DNA of 64,000 nt from Tahibacter soli (GCF_025717065.2 NZ_JAOVZO020000003.1:620001-684000), one strand, 5' to 3'; positions 8,443 to 17,230 are shown, numbered from the stretch's first letter. Notes: a model not told the origin generated them from the letters alone. Translations and numbers: made by a program.

Positions 8443-8982
8443 ATGAGCGACCACCGCACGATAGAAACGCCGCGCCTGATCCTGCGCCCGCCGGTGCTCG
8501 CCGATTTCGACGGCTTCGCCGCGTTCCAGGCCGATGCCGAAACGATGCGCTTTCTCGGCGGCGTGCAGCCGCGTTCGCTCGCGTGGCGCGGCTTCATGAC
8601 GATGGCCGGCGCGTGGTCGCTGCAGGGCTACGCGATGTTCTGCGTCATCGAGAAGGCGAGCGGACGCTGGATCGGCCGCCTCGGTCCGTGGATGCCCGAA
8701 GGCTGGCCCGGCACCGAGGTCGGCTGGGGCATCGCGCGCGAGTTCGCCGGGCGCGGCTACGCGACCGAAGGCGCGAGCGCGGCGATCGACTGGGCGTTCG
8801 AGCATCTCGGGTGGACGCAGGTCATCCACACGATCGACCCGCTCAACGTCGGCTCGCGCGTGGTCGCGCAGAAGCTCGGTTCGCGCCTGCTCGGCCCCAC
8901 GCGCCTGCCGGCGCCGTACGAGCACGAAAACGTCGAGGCGTGGGGCCAGTCGCGCGAAGAATGGTTCGCGCGGCGGCGTTGA
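8443..8982 (+). CDS. GNAT family N-acetyltransferase (RimJ/RimL-like)
   Basis: 179 residues from the ATG at 8443; an in-frame GTG at 8419 would add eight. It begins with the RimJ/RimL signature TIETPRLILRPPVLADFDGF, has the acetyl-CoA-facing strand WIGRLGPWMPEGWPGTEVGW, then REFAGRGYATEGASAAIDWAF (motif A, with RGYATEG at the pyrophosphate loop) and NVGSRVVAQKLG. These are the conserved blocks of Acetyltransf_3 proteins, which acetylate protein N-termini or small amines. The substrate cannot be inferred. The GST gene follows 11 bases downstream and is probably cotranscribed. Confidence 0.88.
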   Translation: MSDHRTIETPRLILRPPVLADFDGFAAFQADAETMRFLGGVQPRSLAWRGFMTMAGAWSLQGYAMFCVIEKASGRWIGRLGPWMPEGWPGTEVGWGIAREFAGRGYATEGASAAIDWAFEHLGWTQVIHTIDPLNVGSRVVAQKLGSRLLGPTRLPAPYEHENVEAWGQSREEWFARRR

Positions 8983-8993
8983 GGACGCACGCC

Positions 8994-9599
8994 ATGCTCA
9001 CCGTCTACGGCATGAAGTCGTCCGGCAATTGCTACAAGGTGCAATTGTTGCTCGAACGGCTCGGCCGGCCGTACCGCTGGAACGAGGTGAACATCCTCGC
9101 CGGCGAATCGCGCACGCCGGAATACCTCGCGATGAACGCGAACGGCCGCGTGCCGCTGCTGCGCGACGAGGAAGGGCGGTATCTCGCCGAGTCGAACGCG
9201 ATCCTGTGCTATCTCGCCGACGGATCGCCGCTCTTGCCCGAGGATCGCTGGCAGCGCGCGCAGGTGCTGCAATGGCTGTTCTTCGAGCAGTACAGCCACG
9301 AACCGTACATCGCCGTCGCGCGCTTCATCCGCACGATGCTGCCGGCCGACACGCCGCGGCGCGCCGAACTGCCGCGGCTCGTCGAGCGCGGCAACCAGGC
9401 GCTGGCGGTGATGGAGCGACATTTGTCGCGAGCCGCGTACTTTGCCGGCGATGCGTACACGATCGCCGACATCGCCTTGTTCGCGTACACGCACGCGGCG
9501 GCCGACGGCGGGTTCGATCTTTCCGCGTATCCGGCCGTCGGCGCGTGGCTCGATCGCGTGCGCGCGCAACCGGGGCACGTGGCGATGACGCCGGCGTAG
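8994..9599 (+). CDS. Glutathione S-transferase family protein
   Basis: 201 residues. The ATG at 8994 follows a GAGGA sequence at 8981-8985. The thioredoxin-like N-terminal domain starts MLTVYGMKSSGNCYKVQLLL, with a probable catalytic Ser/Cys near residue 10-13, and contains NGRVPLL (cis-Pro loop) and ESNAILCYLA, the glutathione-binding ES motif. The helical C-terminal domain has AGDAYTIADIALFAYTH, the N-capping box of GSTs. It resembles the YfcG/YghU-like or beta GST class. Substrate unknown; likely conjugation or thiol-disulfide chemistry in the cytoplasm. Confidence 0.88.
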   Translation: MLTVYGMKSSGNCYKVQLLLERLGRPYRWNEVNILAGESRTPEYLAMNANGRVPLLRDEEGRYLAESNAILCYLADGSPLLPEDRWQRAQVLQWLFFEQYSHEPYIAVARFIRTMLPADTPRRAELPRLVERGNQALAVMERHLSRAAYFAGDAYTIADIALFAYTHAAADGGFDLSAYPAVGAWLDRVRAQPGHVAMTPA

Positions 9600-9765
9600 C
9601 CGATCCTCGCTGGTGCCATTCCCGCGCGGTTGCGGCGGGCCATTGGCTTGCTGCACCGCGTCAGATTTCAAACCCGTCGCGCGCGCCGTTATCCTTGCGC
9701 TCCCTTTGTCTTGCGCCTGCAACGCCGACGTGCGTGTGCCGGTGCGCCGCATACAGGCCTCGCCC

Positions 9766-12030
9766 ATGTCCGTCGTCGCTCCGATTCCCGCTCGCCAGAA
9801 GAACGTCAACCGCGCCGAGGTCTGCGATCAGAACTTTCTCGAGTTCGTGCGCGGCTGGAGCGCGGCGCCGCATGCGCGTCCGGCGGCCGACCAGCCGGTG
9901 CTGCCGGGCAGCCTGTGCACCGCGCGCGACTTCGACGAGCTGCTCGAATCGCAGCTGATCAGCCGGCACCTCGATCTCATGGCGCGCGTGCTGCGCGTCA
10001 AGAACAAGGTGTTCTACACGATCGGCTCGTCCGGCCACGAAGGCAACGCGATGGTCGCGCGCCTGACGCGCCATACCGACCCCGCGTTCCTGCACTACCG
10101 TTCCGGCGGCTTCATGGCCGAGCGCTTCCGCAAGCTGCCGGGCATGGATCCGATCATGGATTCGGCGCTGTCGTTCGCCGCGAGCAAGGACGACCCGGCG
10201 TCCGGCGGCCGCCACAAGGTGTGGGGCTCCAAGCCGCTGTGGGTGCTGCCGCAGACCTCGACGATCGCCTCGCACCTGCCCAAGGCGCTTGGTACCGCCG
10301 TCGCGATCGAACAGGCGCGCCGCATCGGCCATAAGCTGCCGGTGCCCGACGATTCGATCGCGGTCTGTTCGTTCGGCGACGCGTCGGCGAACCACGCGAC
10401 CGCGCAGACCGCGTTCAACGCGGCCGGCTGGACCGCGTACCAGAAGCTGCCGGCGCCGGTATTGTTCGTGTGCGAGGACAACGGCATCGGCATTTCGGTG
10501 AAGACGCCGACCGACTGGATTTCCGCGAGTTTCAGCCAGCGCCGCGATCTGGACTATTTCTACGCCGACGGCCTCGACCTCGCGAACGGCTACGAACAAG
10601 TGGCGCGCGCCGTCTACCACTGCCGCACGACGCGCCGGCCGACGTTCCTGCACCTGCGCACGACGCGCATCATGGGCCACGCCGGCACCGACTTCGAAAT
10701 CGAATGGCGCAGCGTCGACGAACTGATGGCCGTCGAGGCGACCGACCCGCTGCTGCGCTCGGCGCAGATCGCGCTCGCGTCGGGGCTGTATTCGAAGGAC
10801 ACGCTGCTGGCGAAATACGAGGCGATTCGCGCGAAGTGCTTCGCCGCGGCCGAAGAGGCCGACCGCCGGCCGAAGCTGACCGATCTCGCCGAAGTGATCG
10901 CGCCGCTCGCGCCGTATCACCCGAACCAGGTCAACGTCGAAGCCAAGCGCGCCGACTTCGCCGAAAAGCGCGCCGCGGTGTTCGGCGGCGAGGAAAAGCT
11001 GCCCGAGAAGCAGGCGCCGCGGCATCTGGCGATCCAGATCAACAACGCGCTGCACGATCTGTTCTGCAAATACCCCGAGGCGCTGCTGTTCGGCGAGGAC
11101 GTCGCGCAAAAGGGCGGCGTGTACACCGTGACGAAGGGGCTGCACAAGGCGTTCAAGAGCCAGCGCGTGTTCAACACCCTGCTCGACGAGACGATGATTC
11201 TCGGGCTCGCGCAGGGCTATTCGAACATGGGCATGCTGCCGCTGCCCGAGATCCAGTACCTCGCGTATTTCCACAACGCGTGCGACCAGATCCGCGGCGA
11301 GGCGTGCTCGCTGCAGTTCTTCTCGAACGGCCAGTACCGCAACCCGATGGTCATGCGCATCGCGTCGCTGGGCTACCAGCGCGGCTTCGGCGGCCATTTC
11401 CACAACGATACGTCGATCACCGCGCTGCGCGACATTCCCGGCCTCGTGGTCGGCTGCCCGAGCCGCGGCGACGACGCGGCGATGATGCTGCGCACGCTGA
11501 CGGCGCTGGCCAAGGTGGACGGCCGCGTCTGTGCTTTCCTCGAACCGATCGCGCTGTACATGACGAAGGACCTGTACGAACCCGGCGACGGCGGCTGGCT
11601 CACGGCGTACCCGGCGCCCGACCAGCACATTCCGCTCGGCGAAGAGCGCGTCTACGCACCGAACGCCACCGATCTCGTCGTGTTCTGCTACGGCAACACG
11701 GTGCCGATGGCGCTGCGTGCCGCGCGCACGCTCGAGGCGCGGCACGGCTGGAAGGTGCGCACGGTCGACCTGCGCTGGCTGCAGCCGCTCAACGAGCCGG
11801 CGATCGCGCGGCATGCGGGCGAGTGCAGGCGCATCCTCGTCGTCGATGAAGGCCGCCGTTCGGCCGGCGTCAGCGAAGGCGTGATGACCGCGATCGTCGA
11901 GGCCGGGCACGGCGGCAAGCCGACGCGGCGCGTGGTCGGCGTCGACACGTATACGCCGCTGGCGGGCGCGGCGTTTCTCGTGCTGCCGAGCGACGACGAC
12001 ATCGTCGCGGCGGCCGAATCGATCAAGTAA
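9766..12030 (+). CDS. 2-oxoacid (branched-chain type) dehydrogenase E1, alpha and beta subunits fused
   Basis: 754 residues. The N-terminal half (about 1-400) is an E1-alpha: GSSGHEGNAMVA, then the thiamine-diphosphate/Mg motif from SFGDASANH (about residue 203) to EDNGIGIS (about 240). The C-terminal half (about 420-754) is an E1-beta: LLFGEDVAQKGGVYTVTKGL, LLDETMILGLAQGYSNMG, PLPEIQY, and the C-terminal TVDLRWLQPL. Alpha and beta are normally separate genes; here one frame carries both. No E2 or E3 gene is next to it, so partners must lie elsewhere. The ATG at 9766 was chosen because the upstream 51 codons look unlike protein. Likely role: oxidative decarboxylation of branched-chain 2-oxoacids for branched fatty acid primers or amino-acid catabolism. 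Confidence 0.88.
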   Translation: MSVVAPIPARQKNVNRAEVCDQNFLEFVRGWSAAPHARPAADQPVLPGSLCTARDFDELLESQLISRHLDLMARVLRVKNKVFYTIGSSGHEGNAMVARLTRHTDPAFLHYRSGGFMAERFRKLPGMDPIMDSALSFAASKDDPASGGRHKVWGSKPLWVLPQTSTIASHLPKALGTAVAIEQARRIGHKLPVPDDSIAVCSFGDASANHATAQTAFNAAGWTAYQKLPAPVLFVCEDNGIGISVKTPTDWISASFSQRRDLDYFYADGLDLANGYEQVARAVYHCRTTRRPTFLHLRTTRIMGHAGTDFEIEWRSVDELMAVEATDPLLRSAQIALASGLYSKDTLLAKYEAIRAKCFAAAEEADRRPKLTDLAEVIAPLAPYHPNQVNVEAKRADFAEKRAAVFGGEEKLPEKQAPRHLAIQINNALHDLFCKYPEALLFGEDVAQKGGVYTVTKGLHKAFKSQRVFNTLLDETMILGLAQGYSNMGMLPLPEIQYLAYFHNACDQIRGEACSLQFFSNGQYRNPMVMRIASLGYQRGFGGHFHNDTSITALRDIPGLVVGCPSRGDDAAMMLRTLTALAKVDGRVCAFLEPIALYMTKDLYEPGDGGWLTAYPAPDQHIPLGEERVYAPNATDLVVFCYGNTVPMALRAARTLEARHGWKVRTVDLRWLQPLNEPAIARHAGECRRILVVDEGRRSAGVSEGVMTAIVEAGHGGKPTRRVVGVDTYTPLAGAAFLVLPSDDDIVAAAESIK

Positions 12031-12156
12031 GGCGCCGTCGCGGGGCGCCCCGCCCGGCGTCCCGCGAGATATCCGGCGCACTGCCATCACTGCTTGTCGT
12101 ACCGGGTTCCGACGGTTCTGGAGCCCGCCGACCGAATCGCCTATGATCGCGCGCAG

Positions 12157-13059
12157 ATGAGTCAACGCCAGCCACTAACCATCCTTTTTGCCGATGTTTC
12201 CGGCAGCACCAAGCTGTTCGAGACGCGTGGCGACGAAACGGCACGGCGCATCGTCGCGGCCGTGCTCGACGCGCTCGGCGAAGTGACGCAGCGGCACGGC
12301 GGCAAGGTCATCAAGACCATCGGCGACGAGGTGATGTGCACGTTTCCGGGGCCGCTCAACGGGCTGCTCGCGGCTACCGACATGCAAAAACGCGTCTCGA
12401 GCGATCCGTCGTTCGTGCGCGACAGTCTCGCGATCCGCATCGGGCTGCATCACGGCGACACGCTGGTCGAAGCGGCCGACGTCTACGGCGACGCGGTGAA
12501 CACCGCGGCGCGCATGGCGTCGCTGGCCAAGCGCGAGCAGATCATCACCACGGCGTCGACCGTCACCGGCGTGACCAACGTCGGCCCGCTGCGCACGCGC
12601 TCGGTCGGCACGGCGCGCGTGTCGGGCAAGCTGCTGCCGATCGAAATCGTCGACGTGATGTGGCAGGACGACACATCCAACGTCACGACCGTGCAGCGCG
12701 TGGTCAAGCTCGCCGAAGCCGAGCAGCGCAAGGCGCGGCTGATGCTGCGCTACAAGAGCCAGGCGTTCGAGATCGACGAACTCGCGCCGCCGTTCTCGCT
12801 CGGCCGCGAGGCGAGCAACAACCTCATGATCGACGCCGAGTGGGTGTCGCGCACGCACGCGACGATCGAATACAAGCGCGGTCACTGGGTGCTCGGCGAC
12901 CGTTCGACGAACGGCACGTGGGTGAAAGTCGGCGACGGCGACGAGTTGCGCCTGCATCGCGACGAGCTGCACCTGCGCAAGGCCGGCACGATCAGCCTCG
13001 GCCAGGAAACGTCGTTGAACCCGGATTTCGTGCTGATTTTTCAGTGCGTGGAAGCTTAG
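12157..13059 (+). CDS. Class III adenylate/guanylate cyclase fused to an FHA domain
   Basis: 300 residues. The cyclase domain (about 6-165) has LTILFADVSGSTKLFE with the first metal aspartate, GGKVIKTIGDEVM with the second, and VYGDAVNTAARM with the transition-state Asn and Arg. The Lys in KTIGD and the Asp before AVN fit an ATP-specific cyclase. The C-terminal part (about 205-290) is an FHA phosphothreonine-binding domain: FSLGREASNNLMI, then VSRTHATIE and DRSTNGTWV. There is no membrane segment. The start was placed at the ATG directly before MSQRQPLTILF. TATGAT at 12142-12147 lies so close to the ATG that a leaderless transcript is possible. FHA fusion suggests control of cAMP synthesis by a Ser/Thr kinase. 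Confidence 0.9.
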   Translation: MSQRQPLTILFADVSGSTKLFETRGDETARRIVAAVLDALGEVTQRHGGKVIKTIGDEVMCTFPGPLNGLLAATDMQKRVSSDPSFVRDSLAIRIGLHHGDTLVEAADVYGDAVNTAARMASLAKREQIITTASTVTGVTNVGPLRTRSVGTARVSGKLLPIEIVDVMWQDDTSNVTTVQRVVKLAEAEQRKARLMLRYKSQAFEIDELAPPFSLGREASNNLMIDAEWVSRTHATIEYKRGHWVLGDRSTNGTWVKVGDGDELRLHRDELHLRKAGTISLGQETSLNPDFVLIFQCVEA

Positions 13060-13060
13060 A

Positions 13061-13204
13061 ACCCTCTCCCCCAAAGCGCGCAGCGCTTTGGGGGAGAGGG
13101 CAGGGTGAGGGGGCGACGCTGCGCACTTCCTCGATCTTGACGAAGATTCCTGCGTCGCCCCCTCACCCCGACCCTCTCCCCCAAGCAAGCTTGGGGGAGA
13201 GGGA
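13061..13204. repeat. Composite palindromic repeat (REP/BIME-like), copy 1 of 2
   Basis: The element starts and ends with hairpins built on CCCTCTCCCCC / GGGGGAGAGGG. Between them, GGGTGAGGGGGCGACGC and its inverse flank a spacer of roughly 35 bases, so the whole unit is also a larger palindrome. A second copy of the same design lies at 55689-55826. Both sit immediately after a plus-strand stop and before a minus-strand stop, so they occupy convergent gene ends and may serve as bidirectional terminators. Confidence 0.9.
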
Positions 13205-13209
13205 GTCTT

Positions 13210-13671
13210 TCAAACGTACGGGTCGGCAATCCCCAGCCCCGCCAGCGCCTTGCGCTCCAGCGCCTCCATGCGTTCGGCGTCGGCCTCTTCGATGTGATCG
13301 TGGCCGATCAGATGCAGCACGCCGTGCACGGTCATGTGCGCGTAGTGGTGTTTGACCGGCTTGTTCTGTTCGGCCGCCTCTCGCGCGACCACCGGCACGC
13401 AGATCACGAGATCGCCCAGGAGCGGCAGCACGACGCCGGGCGGCAGTTCCGCCGGAAACGACAGCACGTTCGTCGCGTAGTCGCGACCGCGGTACTGGCG
13501 GTTCAACGCGCGGCCTTCGTCGGCGTCGACGAGCCGTATCGACAGTTCCGCCGCGCGCCGCCGCCGCGCGACCGACAGCGCCGCGTCGACCCACGCCGTG
13601 AAACTCGTACGCGCCGGCACGCCGCGGCGCGCCACGCCCGGCGCGTAGGACAAATGCAGGTCCAAAGCCAT
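13210..13671 (-). CDS. ybeY: Endoribonuclease YbeY
   Basis: 153 residues. YbeY is a zinc-dependent RNase needed for 16S rRNA 3'-end maturation and ribosome quality control. The metal motif [11 protein letters not shown] near the C-terminus matches the H-G-x-L-H-L-x-G-x-D-H signature, and NVLSFP is also characteristic. The ATG at 13671 overlaps the stop of the beta-propeller gene by one base (TGATG). phoH and ybeY are classically adjacent; here a secreted-protein gene is wedged between them in the same operon. The gene end abuts the palindromic repeat at 13061-13204. Confidence 0.93.
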   Translation of the reverse strand: MALDLHLSYAPGVARRGVPARTSFTAWVDAALSVARRRRAAELSIRLVDADEGRALNRQYRGRDYATNVLSFPAELPPGVVLPLLGDLVICVPVVAREAAEQNKPVKHHYAHMTVHGVLHLIGHDHIEEADAERMEALERKALAGLGIADPYV

Positions 13672-14531
13672 CAGCGCTCGAAATCGTCGGCGAACAGCAC
13701 GCCGCCGCAGCCGGTGGGCACGAGCGTGACGCGGTTGCCGCCCGATTCCGGTATCGCGATGTCGCCGGTGAACTTGCCGTAGTCGATATCGGCCGGGCTC
13801 GACAGCGCGCCGCCCACGGCGGTCGACGGCGAGGTGGTCGAGAACGGCGGATCGAAGCGGCGCAGGCAGCCGCCGCCGCCGGGGCAGGTCCACGGCGTGA
13901 CGTAGATCGCGCCACGGCAGTCGAGCGCGATGCCGTCGATATTGTTGAGCGGCGTGTTCGGCGCGGCGGTATCGATCAGGATCGTCGGCGTGCCGCCGCC
14001 CGTGGCGAGCGCGAGAACCTTCGCGTTGCTGCCCCAGGTCGCGATCAGCAGGCGCTGGTTTTCCGCGTCGAAGACGATGCCGTTGGGCGTCTGCGTCGTC
14101 GTCGCGAGCGGCGTCTGCACCGGCGCGGCGAGGTTCGCTATGTTGAGCGCCGTCACTTTCTTTGCGCTGAAGTCGGTGACGTACAGCGTGTCGAGGCCGT
14201 TCGACGTGATGCCGTTCAAGAAGCTCGCGCCGGCGATCGGTTCGTTGAGCACGCGCACCGCAGTGTCGATGTCGTAGCCGCGCACGCTGCCCGAGTCGAG
14301 GACGTAGAGCACGCCGCCGAGCAGTTCGATGCCGTACGGCGACGTCGGATCGTCGGTGAACACCGACAGCGTGCCGTCGGTCGCGCGCACCAGGATCTGG
14401 CCCGCGTTCTTGTTGCTGACGAAGACGCGTCCGGTGCGCGCGTGCACTTCGGTGCTTTCCGGGCCGTTCAGGGTTTGCGCGGTCGCCGCGGAAGCGGCGA
14501 AGAGTACGGCGGCGGCAAGCAGAACGCGCAT
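13671..14531 (-). CDS. Secreted NHL/SMP-30-like beta-propeller protein with Phe-rich C-terminal tail
   Basis: 286 residues with a clear signal peptide ([20 protein letters not shown]). The mature part has repeated blade-like strands ([64 protein letters not shown]), as in NHL or SMP-30-type six-bladed propellers. No catalytic residues are obvious. It ends [10 protein letters not shown], the tail shared with other exported proteins here. It starts 3 bases after the phoH stop and overlaps ybeY by one base, so it is embedded in the phoH-ybeY operon. Likely periplasmic or extracellular; function unknown. Confidence 0.78.
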   Translation of the reverse strand: MRVLLAAAVLFAASAATAQTLNGPESTEVHARTGRVFVSNKNAGQILVRATDGTLSVFTDDPTSPYGIELLGGVLYVLDSGSVRGYDIDTAVRVLNEPIAGASFLNGITSNGLDTLYVTDFSAKKVTALNIANLAAPVQTPLATTTQTPNGIVFDAENQRLLIATWGSNAKVLALATGGGTPTILIDTAAPNTPLNNIDGIALDCRGAIYVTPWTCPGGGGCLRRFDPPFSTTSPSTAVGGALSSPADIDYGKFTGDIAIPESGGNRVTLVPTGCGGVLFADDFER

Positions 14532-14534
14532 CGA

Positions 14535-15506
14535 TCAATCCTTCGGTTTCGCCTCGCGGGCTTCGTAGGCGCGAACGATACGCTGTACCAGCGGATGGCG
14601 CACGACGTCTTTCGACGTGAAGAACGTGAAGCTGATGCCGTCGACGTTGCGCAGCACCTCGATCGCGTCGCGCAGGCCCGACTGCACGTGCTTGGGCAGG
14701 TCGATCTGCGTGACGTCGCCGGTCACGACCGCCACCGAGCCGAAGCCGATGCGCGTCAGGAACATCTTCATCTGCTCGACCGTCGTGTTCTGCGCCTCGT
14801 CGAGGATCACGAACGAATCGTTCAGCGTGCGGCCGCGCATGTACGCGAGCGGCGCGATCTCGATCACGTTGCGCTCGATCAGTTTGGCCACTTTTTCAAA
14901 ACCAAGCATTTCATACAATGCATCATAGAGCGGGCGCAGGTACGGATCGACCTTTTGCGTCAGATCGCCGGGCAGGAAGCCGAGCTTCTCGCCGGCCTCG
15001 ACCGCGGGACGTACCAGGATCAGCCGCTGCACGCGGTTGTCCTCGAGCGCGTCGACTGCGCTCGCTACCGCGAGATAGGTCTTGCCGGTGCCAGCGGGGC
15101 CGACGCCGAAATTGATGTCGTTCGTCGCGATCGCGTGCAGATAGCGCGCCTGGTTCGCGCCGCGGCCCTTGATCGTGCCGCGCTTGACGCGAATGACGAC
15201 GTCCTGCGCCTCGCCGGCGTCGCGCTCGGCGAGCGCTTCGATGCCCGACTCCTGCAGGTGCAGATTGATCGCATGGCCGTCGAGCGTTTCGGTTTCGGTC
15301 GCGTCGTACAGCGCGTGCAGCAGTTTCGCGGCGAGCGCAACGCTGCGTTCGTCGCCGATCACGCGATACTGGTTGCCGCGATTGTTGATTTCCACGCCGA
15401 GGCGCAACTCGATCTGGCGCAGATGCGCGTCGAGCGGCCCGGCGAGATTCGCCAGGCGCTCGTTGTTTTCCGGTTCGAGGATGAGGTCGCGATAAGAGGC
15501 TGTCAT
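14535..15506 (-). CDS. phoH: PhoH-like ATPase (YbeZ)
   Basis: 323 residues. Walker A is GPAGTGKT in [17 protein letters not shown], preceded by the [12 protein letters not shown] segment typical of Pho[21 protein letters not shown] follows, and Walker B is [11 protein letters not shown]. The [10 protein letters not shown] motif is also diagnostic. PhoH/YbeZ works with YbeY in RNA metabolism. The ATG at 15506 gives the standard N-terminus ([17 protein letters not shown]). It is the first gene of the phoH / propeller / ybeY unit. Confidence 0.93.
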   Translation of the reverse strand: MTASYRDLILEPENNERLANLAGPLDAHLRQIELRLGVEINNRGNQYRVIGDERSVALAAKLLHALYDATETETLDGHAINLHLQESGIEALAERDAGEAQDVVIRVKRGTIKGRGANQARYLHAIATNDINFGVGPAGTGKTYLAVASAVDALEDNRVQRLILVRPAVEAGEKLGFLPGDLTQKVDPYLRPLYDALYEMLGFEKVAKLIERNVIEIAPLAYMRGRTLNDSFVILDEAQNTTVEQMKMFLTRIGFGSVAVVTGDVTQIDLPKHVQSGLRDAIEVLRNVDGISFTFFTSKDVVRHPLVQRIVRAYEAREAKPKD

Positions 15507-15553
15507 AACCGGCGAGGTTAGCGCGCCCCCTTCCGGCGAGCCAGTGACAAGCG

Positions 15554-16126
15554 TCAGAAGCCGTATTCGGCCTGCAGCGTCAGGCGGTTCGTCGTGTATT
15601 CGAGGAATCGTCCCTGCGCCTTCAGATAGTCCGCGGACAGGCCGACGCCGAAGCGCTCGCTGACGCGATAGCCGATGCCGACGCCGCCGTACCAGTCGGT
15701 GCCGTTGTCGCGGTACGTCTCGCGCGGCTCTCCGACGGGGCCATAGGCATAGGCGGTCTTCCAGCGGAACAGGCCGAGCCGCGCGGTGACGTACCAGCGC
15801 GCGTCGAGCGCGATGCGGTCGTTGAAGCCGATGCTCGAACCCGACAGGTCGATGTCGTGGCGGTGTACCGTCGTCGCGCCGCCGGCGGTGACCGGGATGT
15901 CGCGGCCGAACGTGCCGAAGTCGTTCCATCCGGCTTCGATGCCGAAGCCGTTCCAGCGCCAGCCGGCGTTGAAATTCCACGCCGACGCGGTGCCCATGCC
16001 GGGGCGTTCGATGCTCGCCGCGCCGACGCCGGCGCTGACGTACGGGCCGTTGAGGTCGGCGTGCGCGGCCGACGCCGCGCCGAGGCCGAGCGCGAGCGCC
16101 AGCGGCGTCAGGATGCTCTGGTTCAT
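15554..16126 (-). CDS. Outer-membrane beta-barrel protein (Ail/OmpA-like small porin fold), paralogue of the gene at 16365-16922
   Basis: 190 residues with a signal peptide (MNQSILTPLALALGLGAASAAHA). Alternating strands rich in aromatic and glycine residues follow (FNAGWRWNGFGIEAGWNDFG, WYVTARLGLFRWKT, GTDWYGGVGIGYRVSERFGV), ending in LQAEYGF with the C-terminal Phe needed for Bam-mediated insertion. It should form an eight-stranded barrel. It is paralogous to the upstream neighbour: both have an NDFG turn, GxFRWxxxxxxG, GTDWYxGVGxGY and EYTTNRxxxxAEYxF. Function unknown; possibly stress-related or adhesive. Confidence 0.85.
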   Translation of the reverse strand: MNQSILTPLALALGLGAASAAHADLNGPYVSAGVGAASIERPGMGTASAWNFNAGWRWNGFGIEAGWNDFGTFGRDIPVTAGGATTVHRHDIDLSGSSIGFNDRIALDARWYVTARLGLFRWKTAYAYGPVGEPRETYRDNGTDWYGGVGIGYRVSERFGVGLSADYLKAQGRFLEYTTNRLTLQAEYGF

Positions 16127-16291
16127 GACGATTCCATTAGTCTAATTGTGGAACAAGAAAGTCCGTCGCCGCGCGTTTTTCGGTACGCGAGGAGGGAGGT
16201 GCAGTGCGTTTGCGTGACGGCCGGCGCGTCGTGCGCTGTGCGACCGGCCGCTGCTGTGGAGTCGAAACGCCCGCCGGAAGTTCCGCGGCGC

Positions 16292-16336
16292 GCGCAAAAG
16301 CAAACGGGCCGCGGCGCATCCATGCGCCGCGGCCCG
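16292..16336 (-). terminator. Intrinsic terminator of the upstream outer-membrane barrel gene
   Basis: A perfect 14-bp stem (16305-16318 with 16323-16336) has a TCCA loop. On the minus strand it is followed by a T-rich run (TTTGCTTTTG). It lies 29 bases beyond the stop at 16365, so it should end that transcript before the second barrel gene. Confidence 0.8.
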
Positions 16337-16364
16337 TCGGGGAGAGAACTTCCGGGGCTGAAAC

Positions 16365-16922
16365 TTAGAAGCGGTATTCCGCCGTGACCGAGGTGCGGTT
16401 CGTCGTGTACTCGGCAACCTTGCCGTCGGCCTTGAAGCGGTCGAACGCGAGGCCGACGCCGAAGTTCTGGTTCACGTCGTAGCCGACGCCGACGCCGGCA
16501 TACCAGTCGGTACCCTTCTCGTCGCGACGCGTACGGGGGCCGGCGGCGAGACCGAAGTCGGTATCGGCGTCCCAGCGAAACACGCCGGCGCGGCCCGAGA
16601 CGTACCAGTTTTCGGCGAAGTTCACCTTGCCGTTGACGCCGAGGTTCCAGCCGGTCAGGTCGATCTTGTCGCGCACGGCGCCGCTGATCGTCGAGTACTT
16701 GTCTTCCAGGCTGCCGAAGTCGTTGTAGCCGGCTTCGAGGCCGAACGCGCCCCAGCGATAGCCGCCGTTGATCGCGAACGCGGTGTCCTTGTCGTAGTCG
16801 CCTTTCTTGAGGTCCGACTGGCCGACGTTGCCGCTGATGAACAGGCCGTCCGCCATCGCCGCCGGCAGAGCGGTCACACCGGCCAGACCCAGAGCGAGAG
16901 CCAACACCATTTTGGTTTTCAT
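16365..16922 (-). CDS. Outer-membrane beta-barrel protein (Ail/OmpA-like), paralogue of the gene at 15554-16126
   Basis: 185 residues with signal peptide MKTKMVLALALGLAGVTALPAAMA. The mature protein has barrel strands (FAINGGYRWGAFGLEAGYNDFG, WYVSGRAGVFRWDADTDF, GTDWYAGVGVGYDVNQNFGV) and a terminal AEYRF. It resembles its neighbour but is separated from it by 238 bases and a strong terminator, so the two are probably expressed independently. The pair is a local duplication. Ligand or function unknown. Confidence 0.86.
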   Translation of the reverse strand: MKTKMVLALALGLAGVTALPAAMADGLFISGNVGQSDLKKGDYDKDTAFAINGGYRWGAFGLEAGYNDFGSLEDKYSTISGAVRDKIDLTGWNLGVNGKVNFAENWYVSGRAGVFRWDADTDFGLAAGPRTRRDEKGTDWYAGVGVGYDVNQNFGVGLAFDRFKADGKVAEYTTNRTSVTAEYRF

Positions 16923-17230
16923 GATTTAGTTCCGAACTGTAGTTGTGGATGCATGTTGCGTCACGCCGAAACATTCCCGGTCCGTCGTGCCGTCGGGGGC
17001 AAATATTCGGGCTCAGCCGCTGAACACAAGGGCACACCGAAACTGAATGCTTTAACCGCGATTCATCGTGCGAGCGCCGGTCGATGAACATTGCCGGATA
17101 GTTTCAAGAGGTGCCTCGACCAATGTCTAAGGCGCATATGCCGAAAGTCCCGCCCGCGCCTCCGTCGTTTGGCGCATGCGTTCCGCACGTGGCACTATTC
17201 GCGCCCGCCGAACGTTCATCAGGACACGCC
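16923..17230. other. 308-base intergenic region between the barrel gene and the ABC transporter
   Basis: It must hold the divergent promoters of the barrel gene (minus) and the ABC operon (plus), but I cannot assign -35/-10 pairs with confidence. Local A/T enrichment occurs around 16990-17080. An in-frame ATG at 17111 could extend the ABC ATPase N-terminus by 40 residues; these look unlike the family and are probably untranslated. No repeat or RNA gene is seen. Confidence 0.5.

Noticed and set aside
9613-9765. A 51-codon N-terminal extension of the fused E1
   Set aside because: The text is Cys/Pro/Arg-rich and does not resemble the family; the ATG at 9766 starts the recognisable E1-alpha N-terminus.
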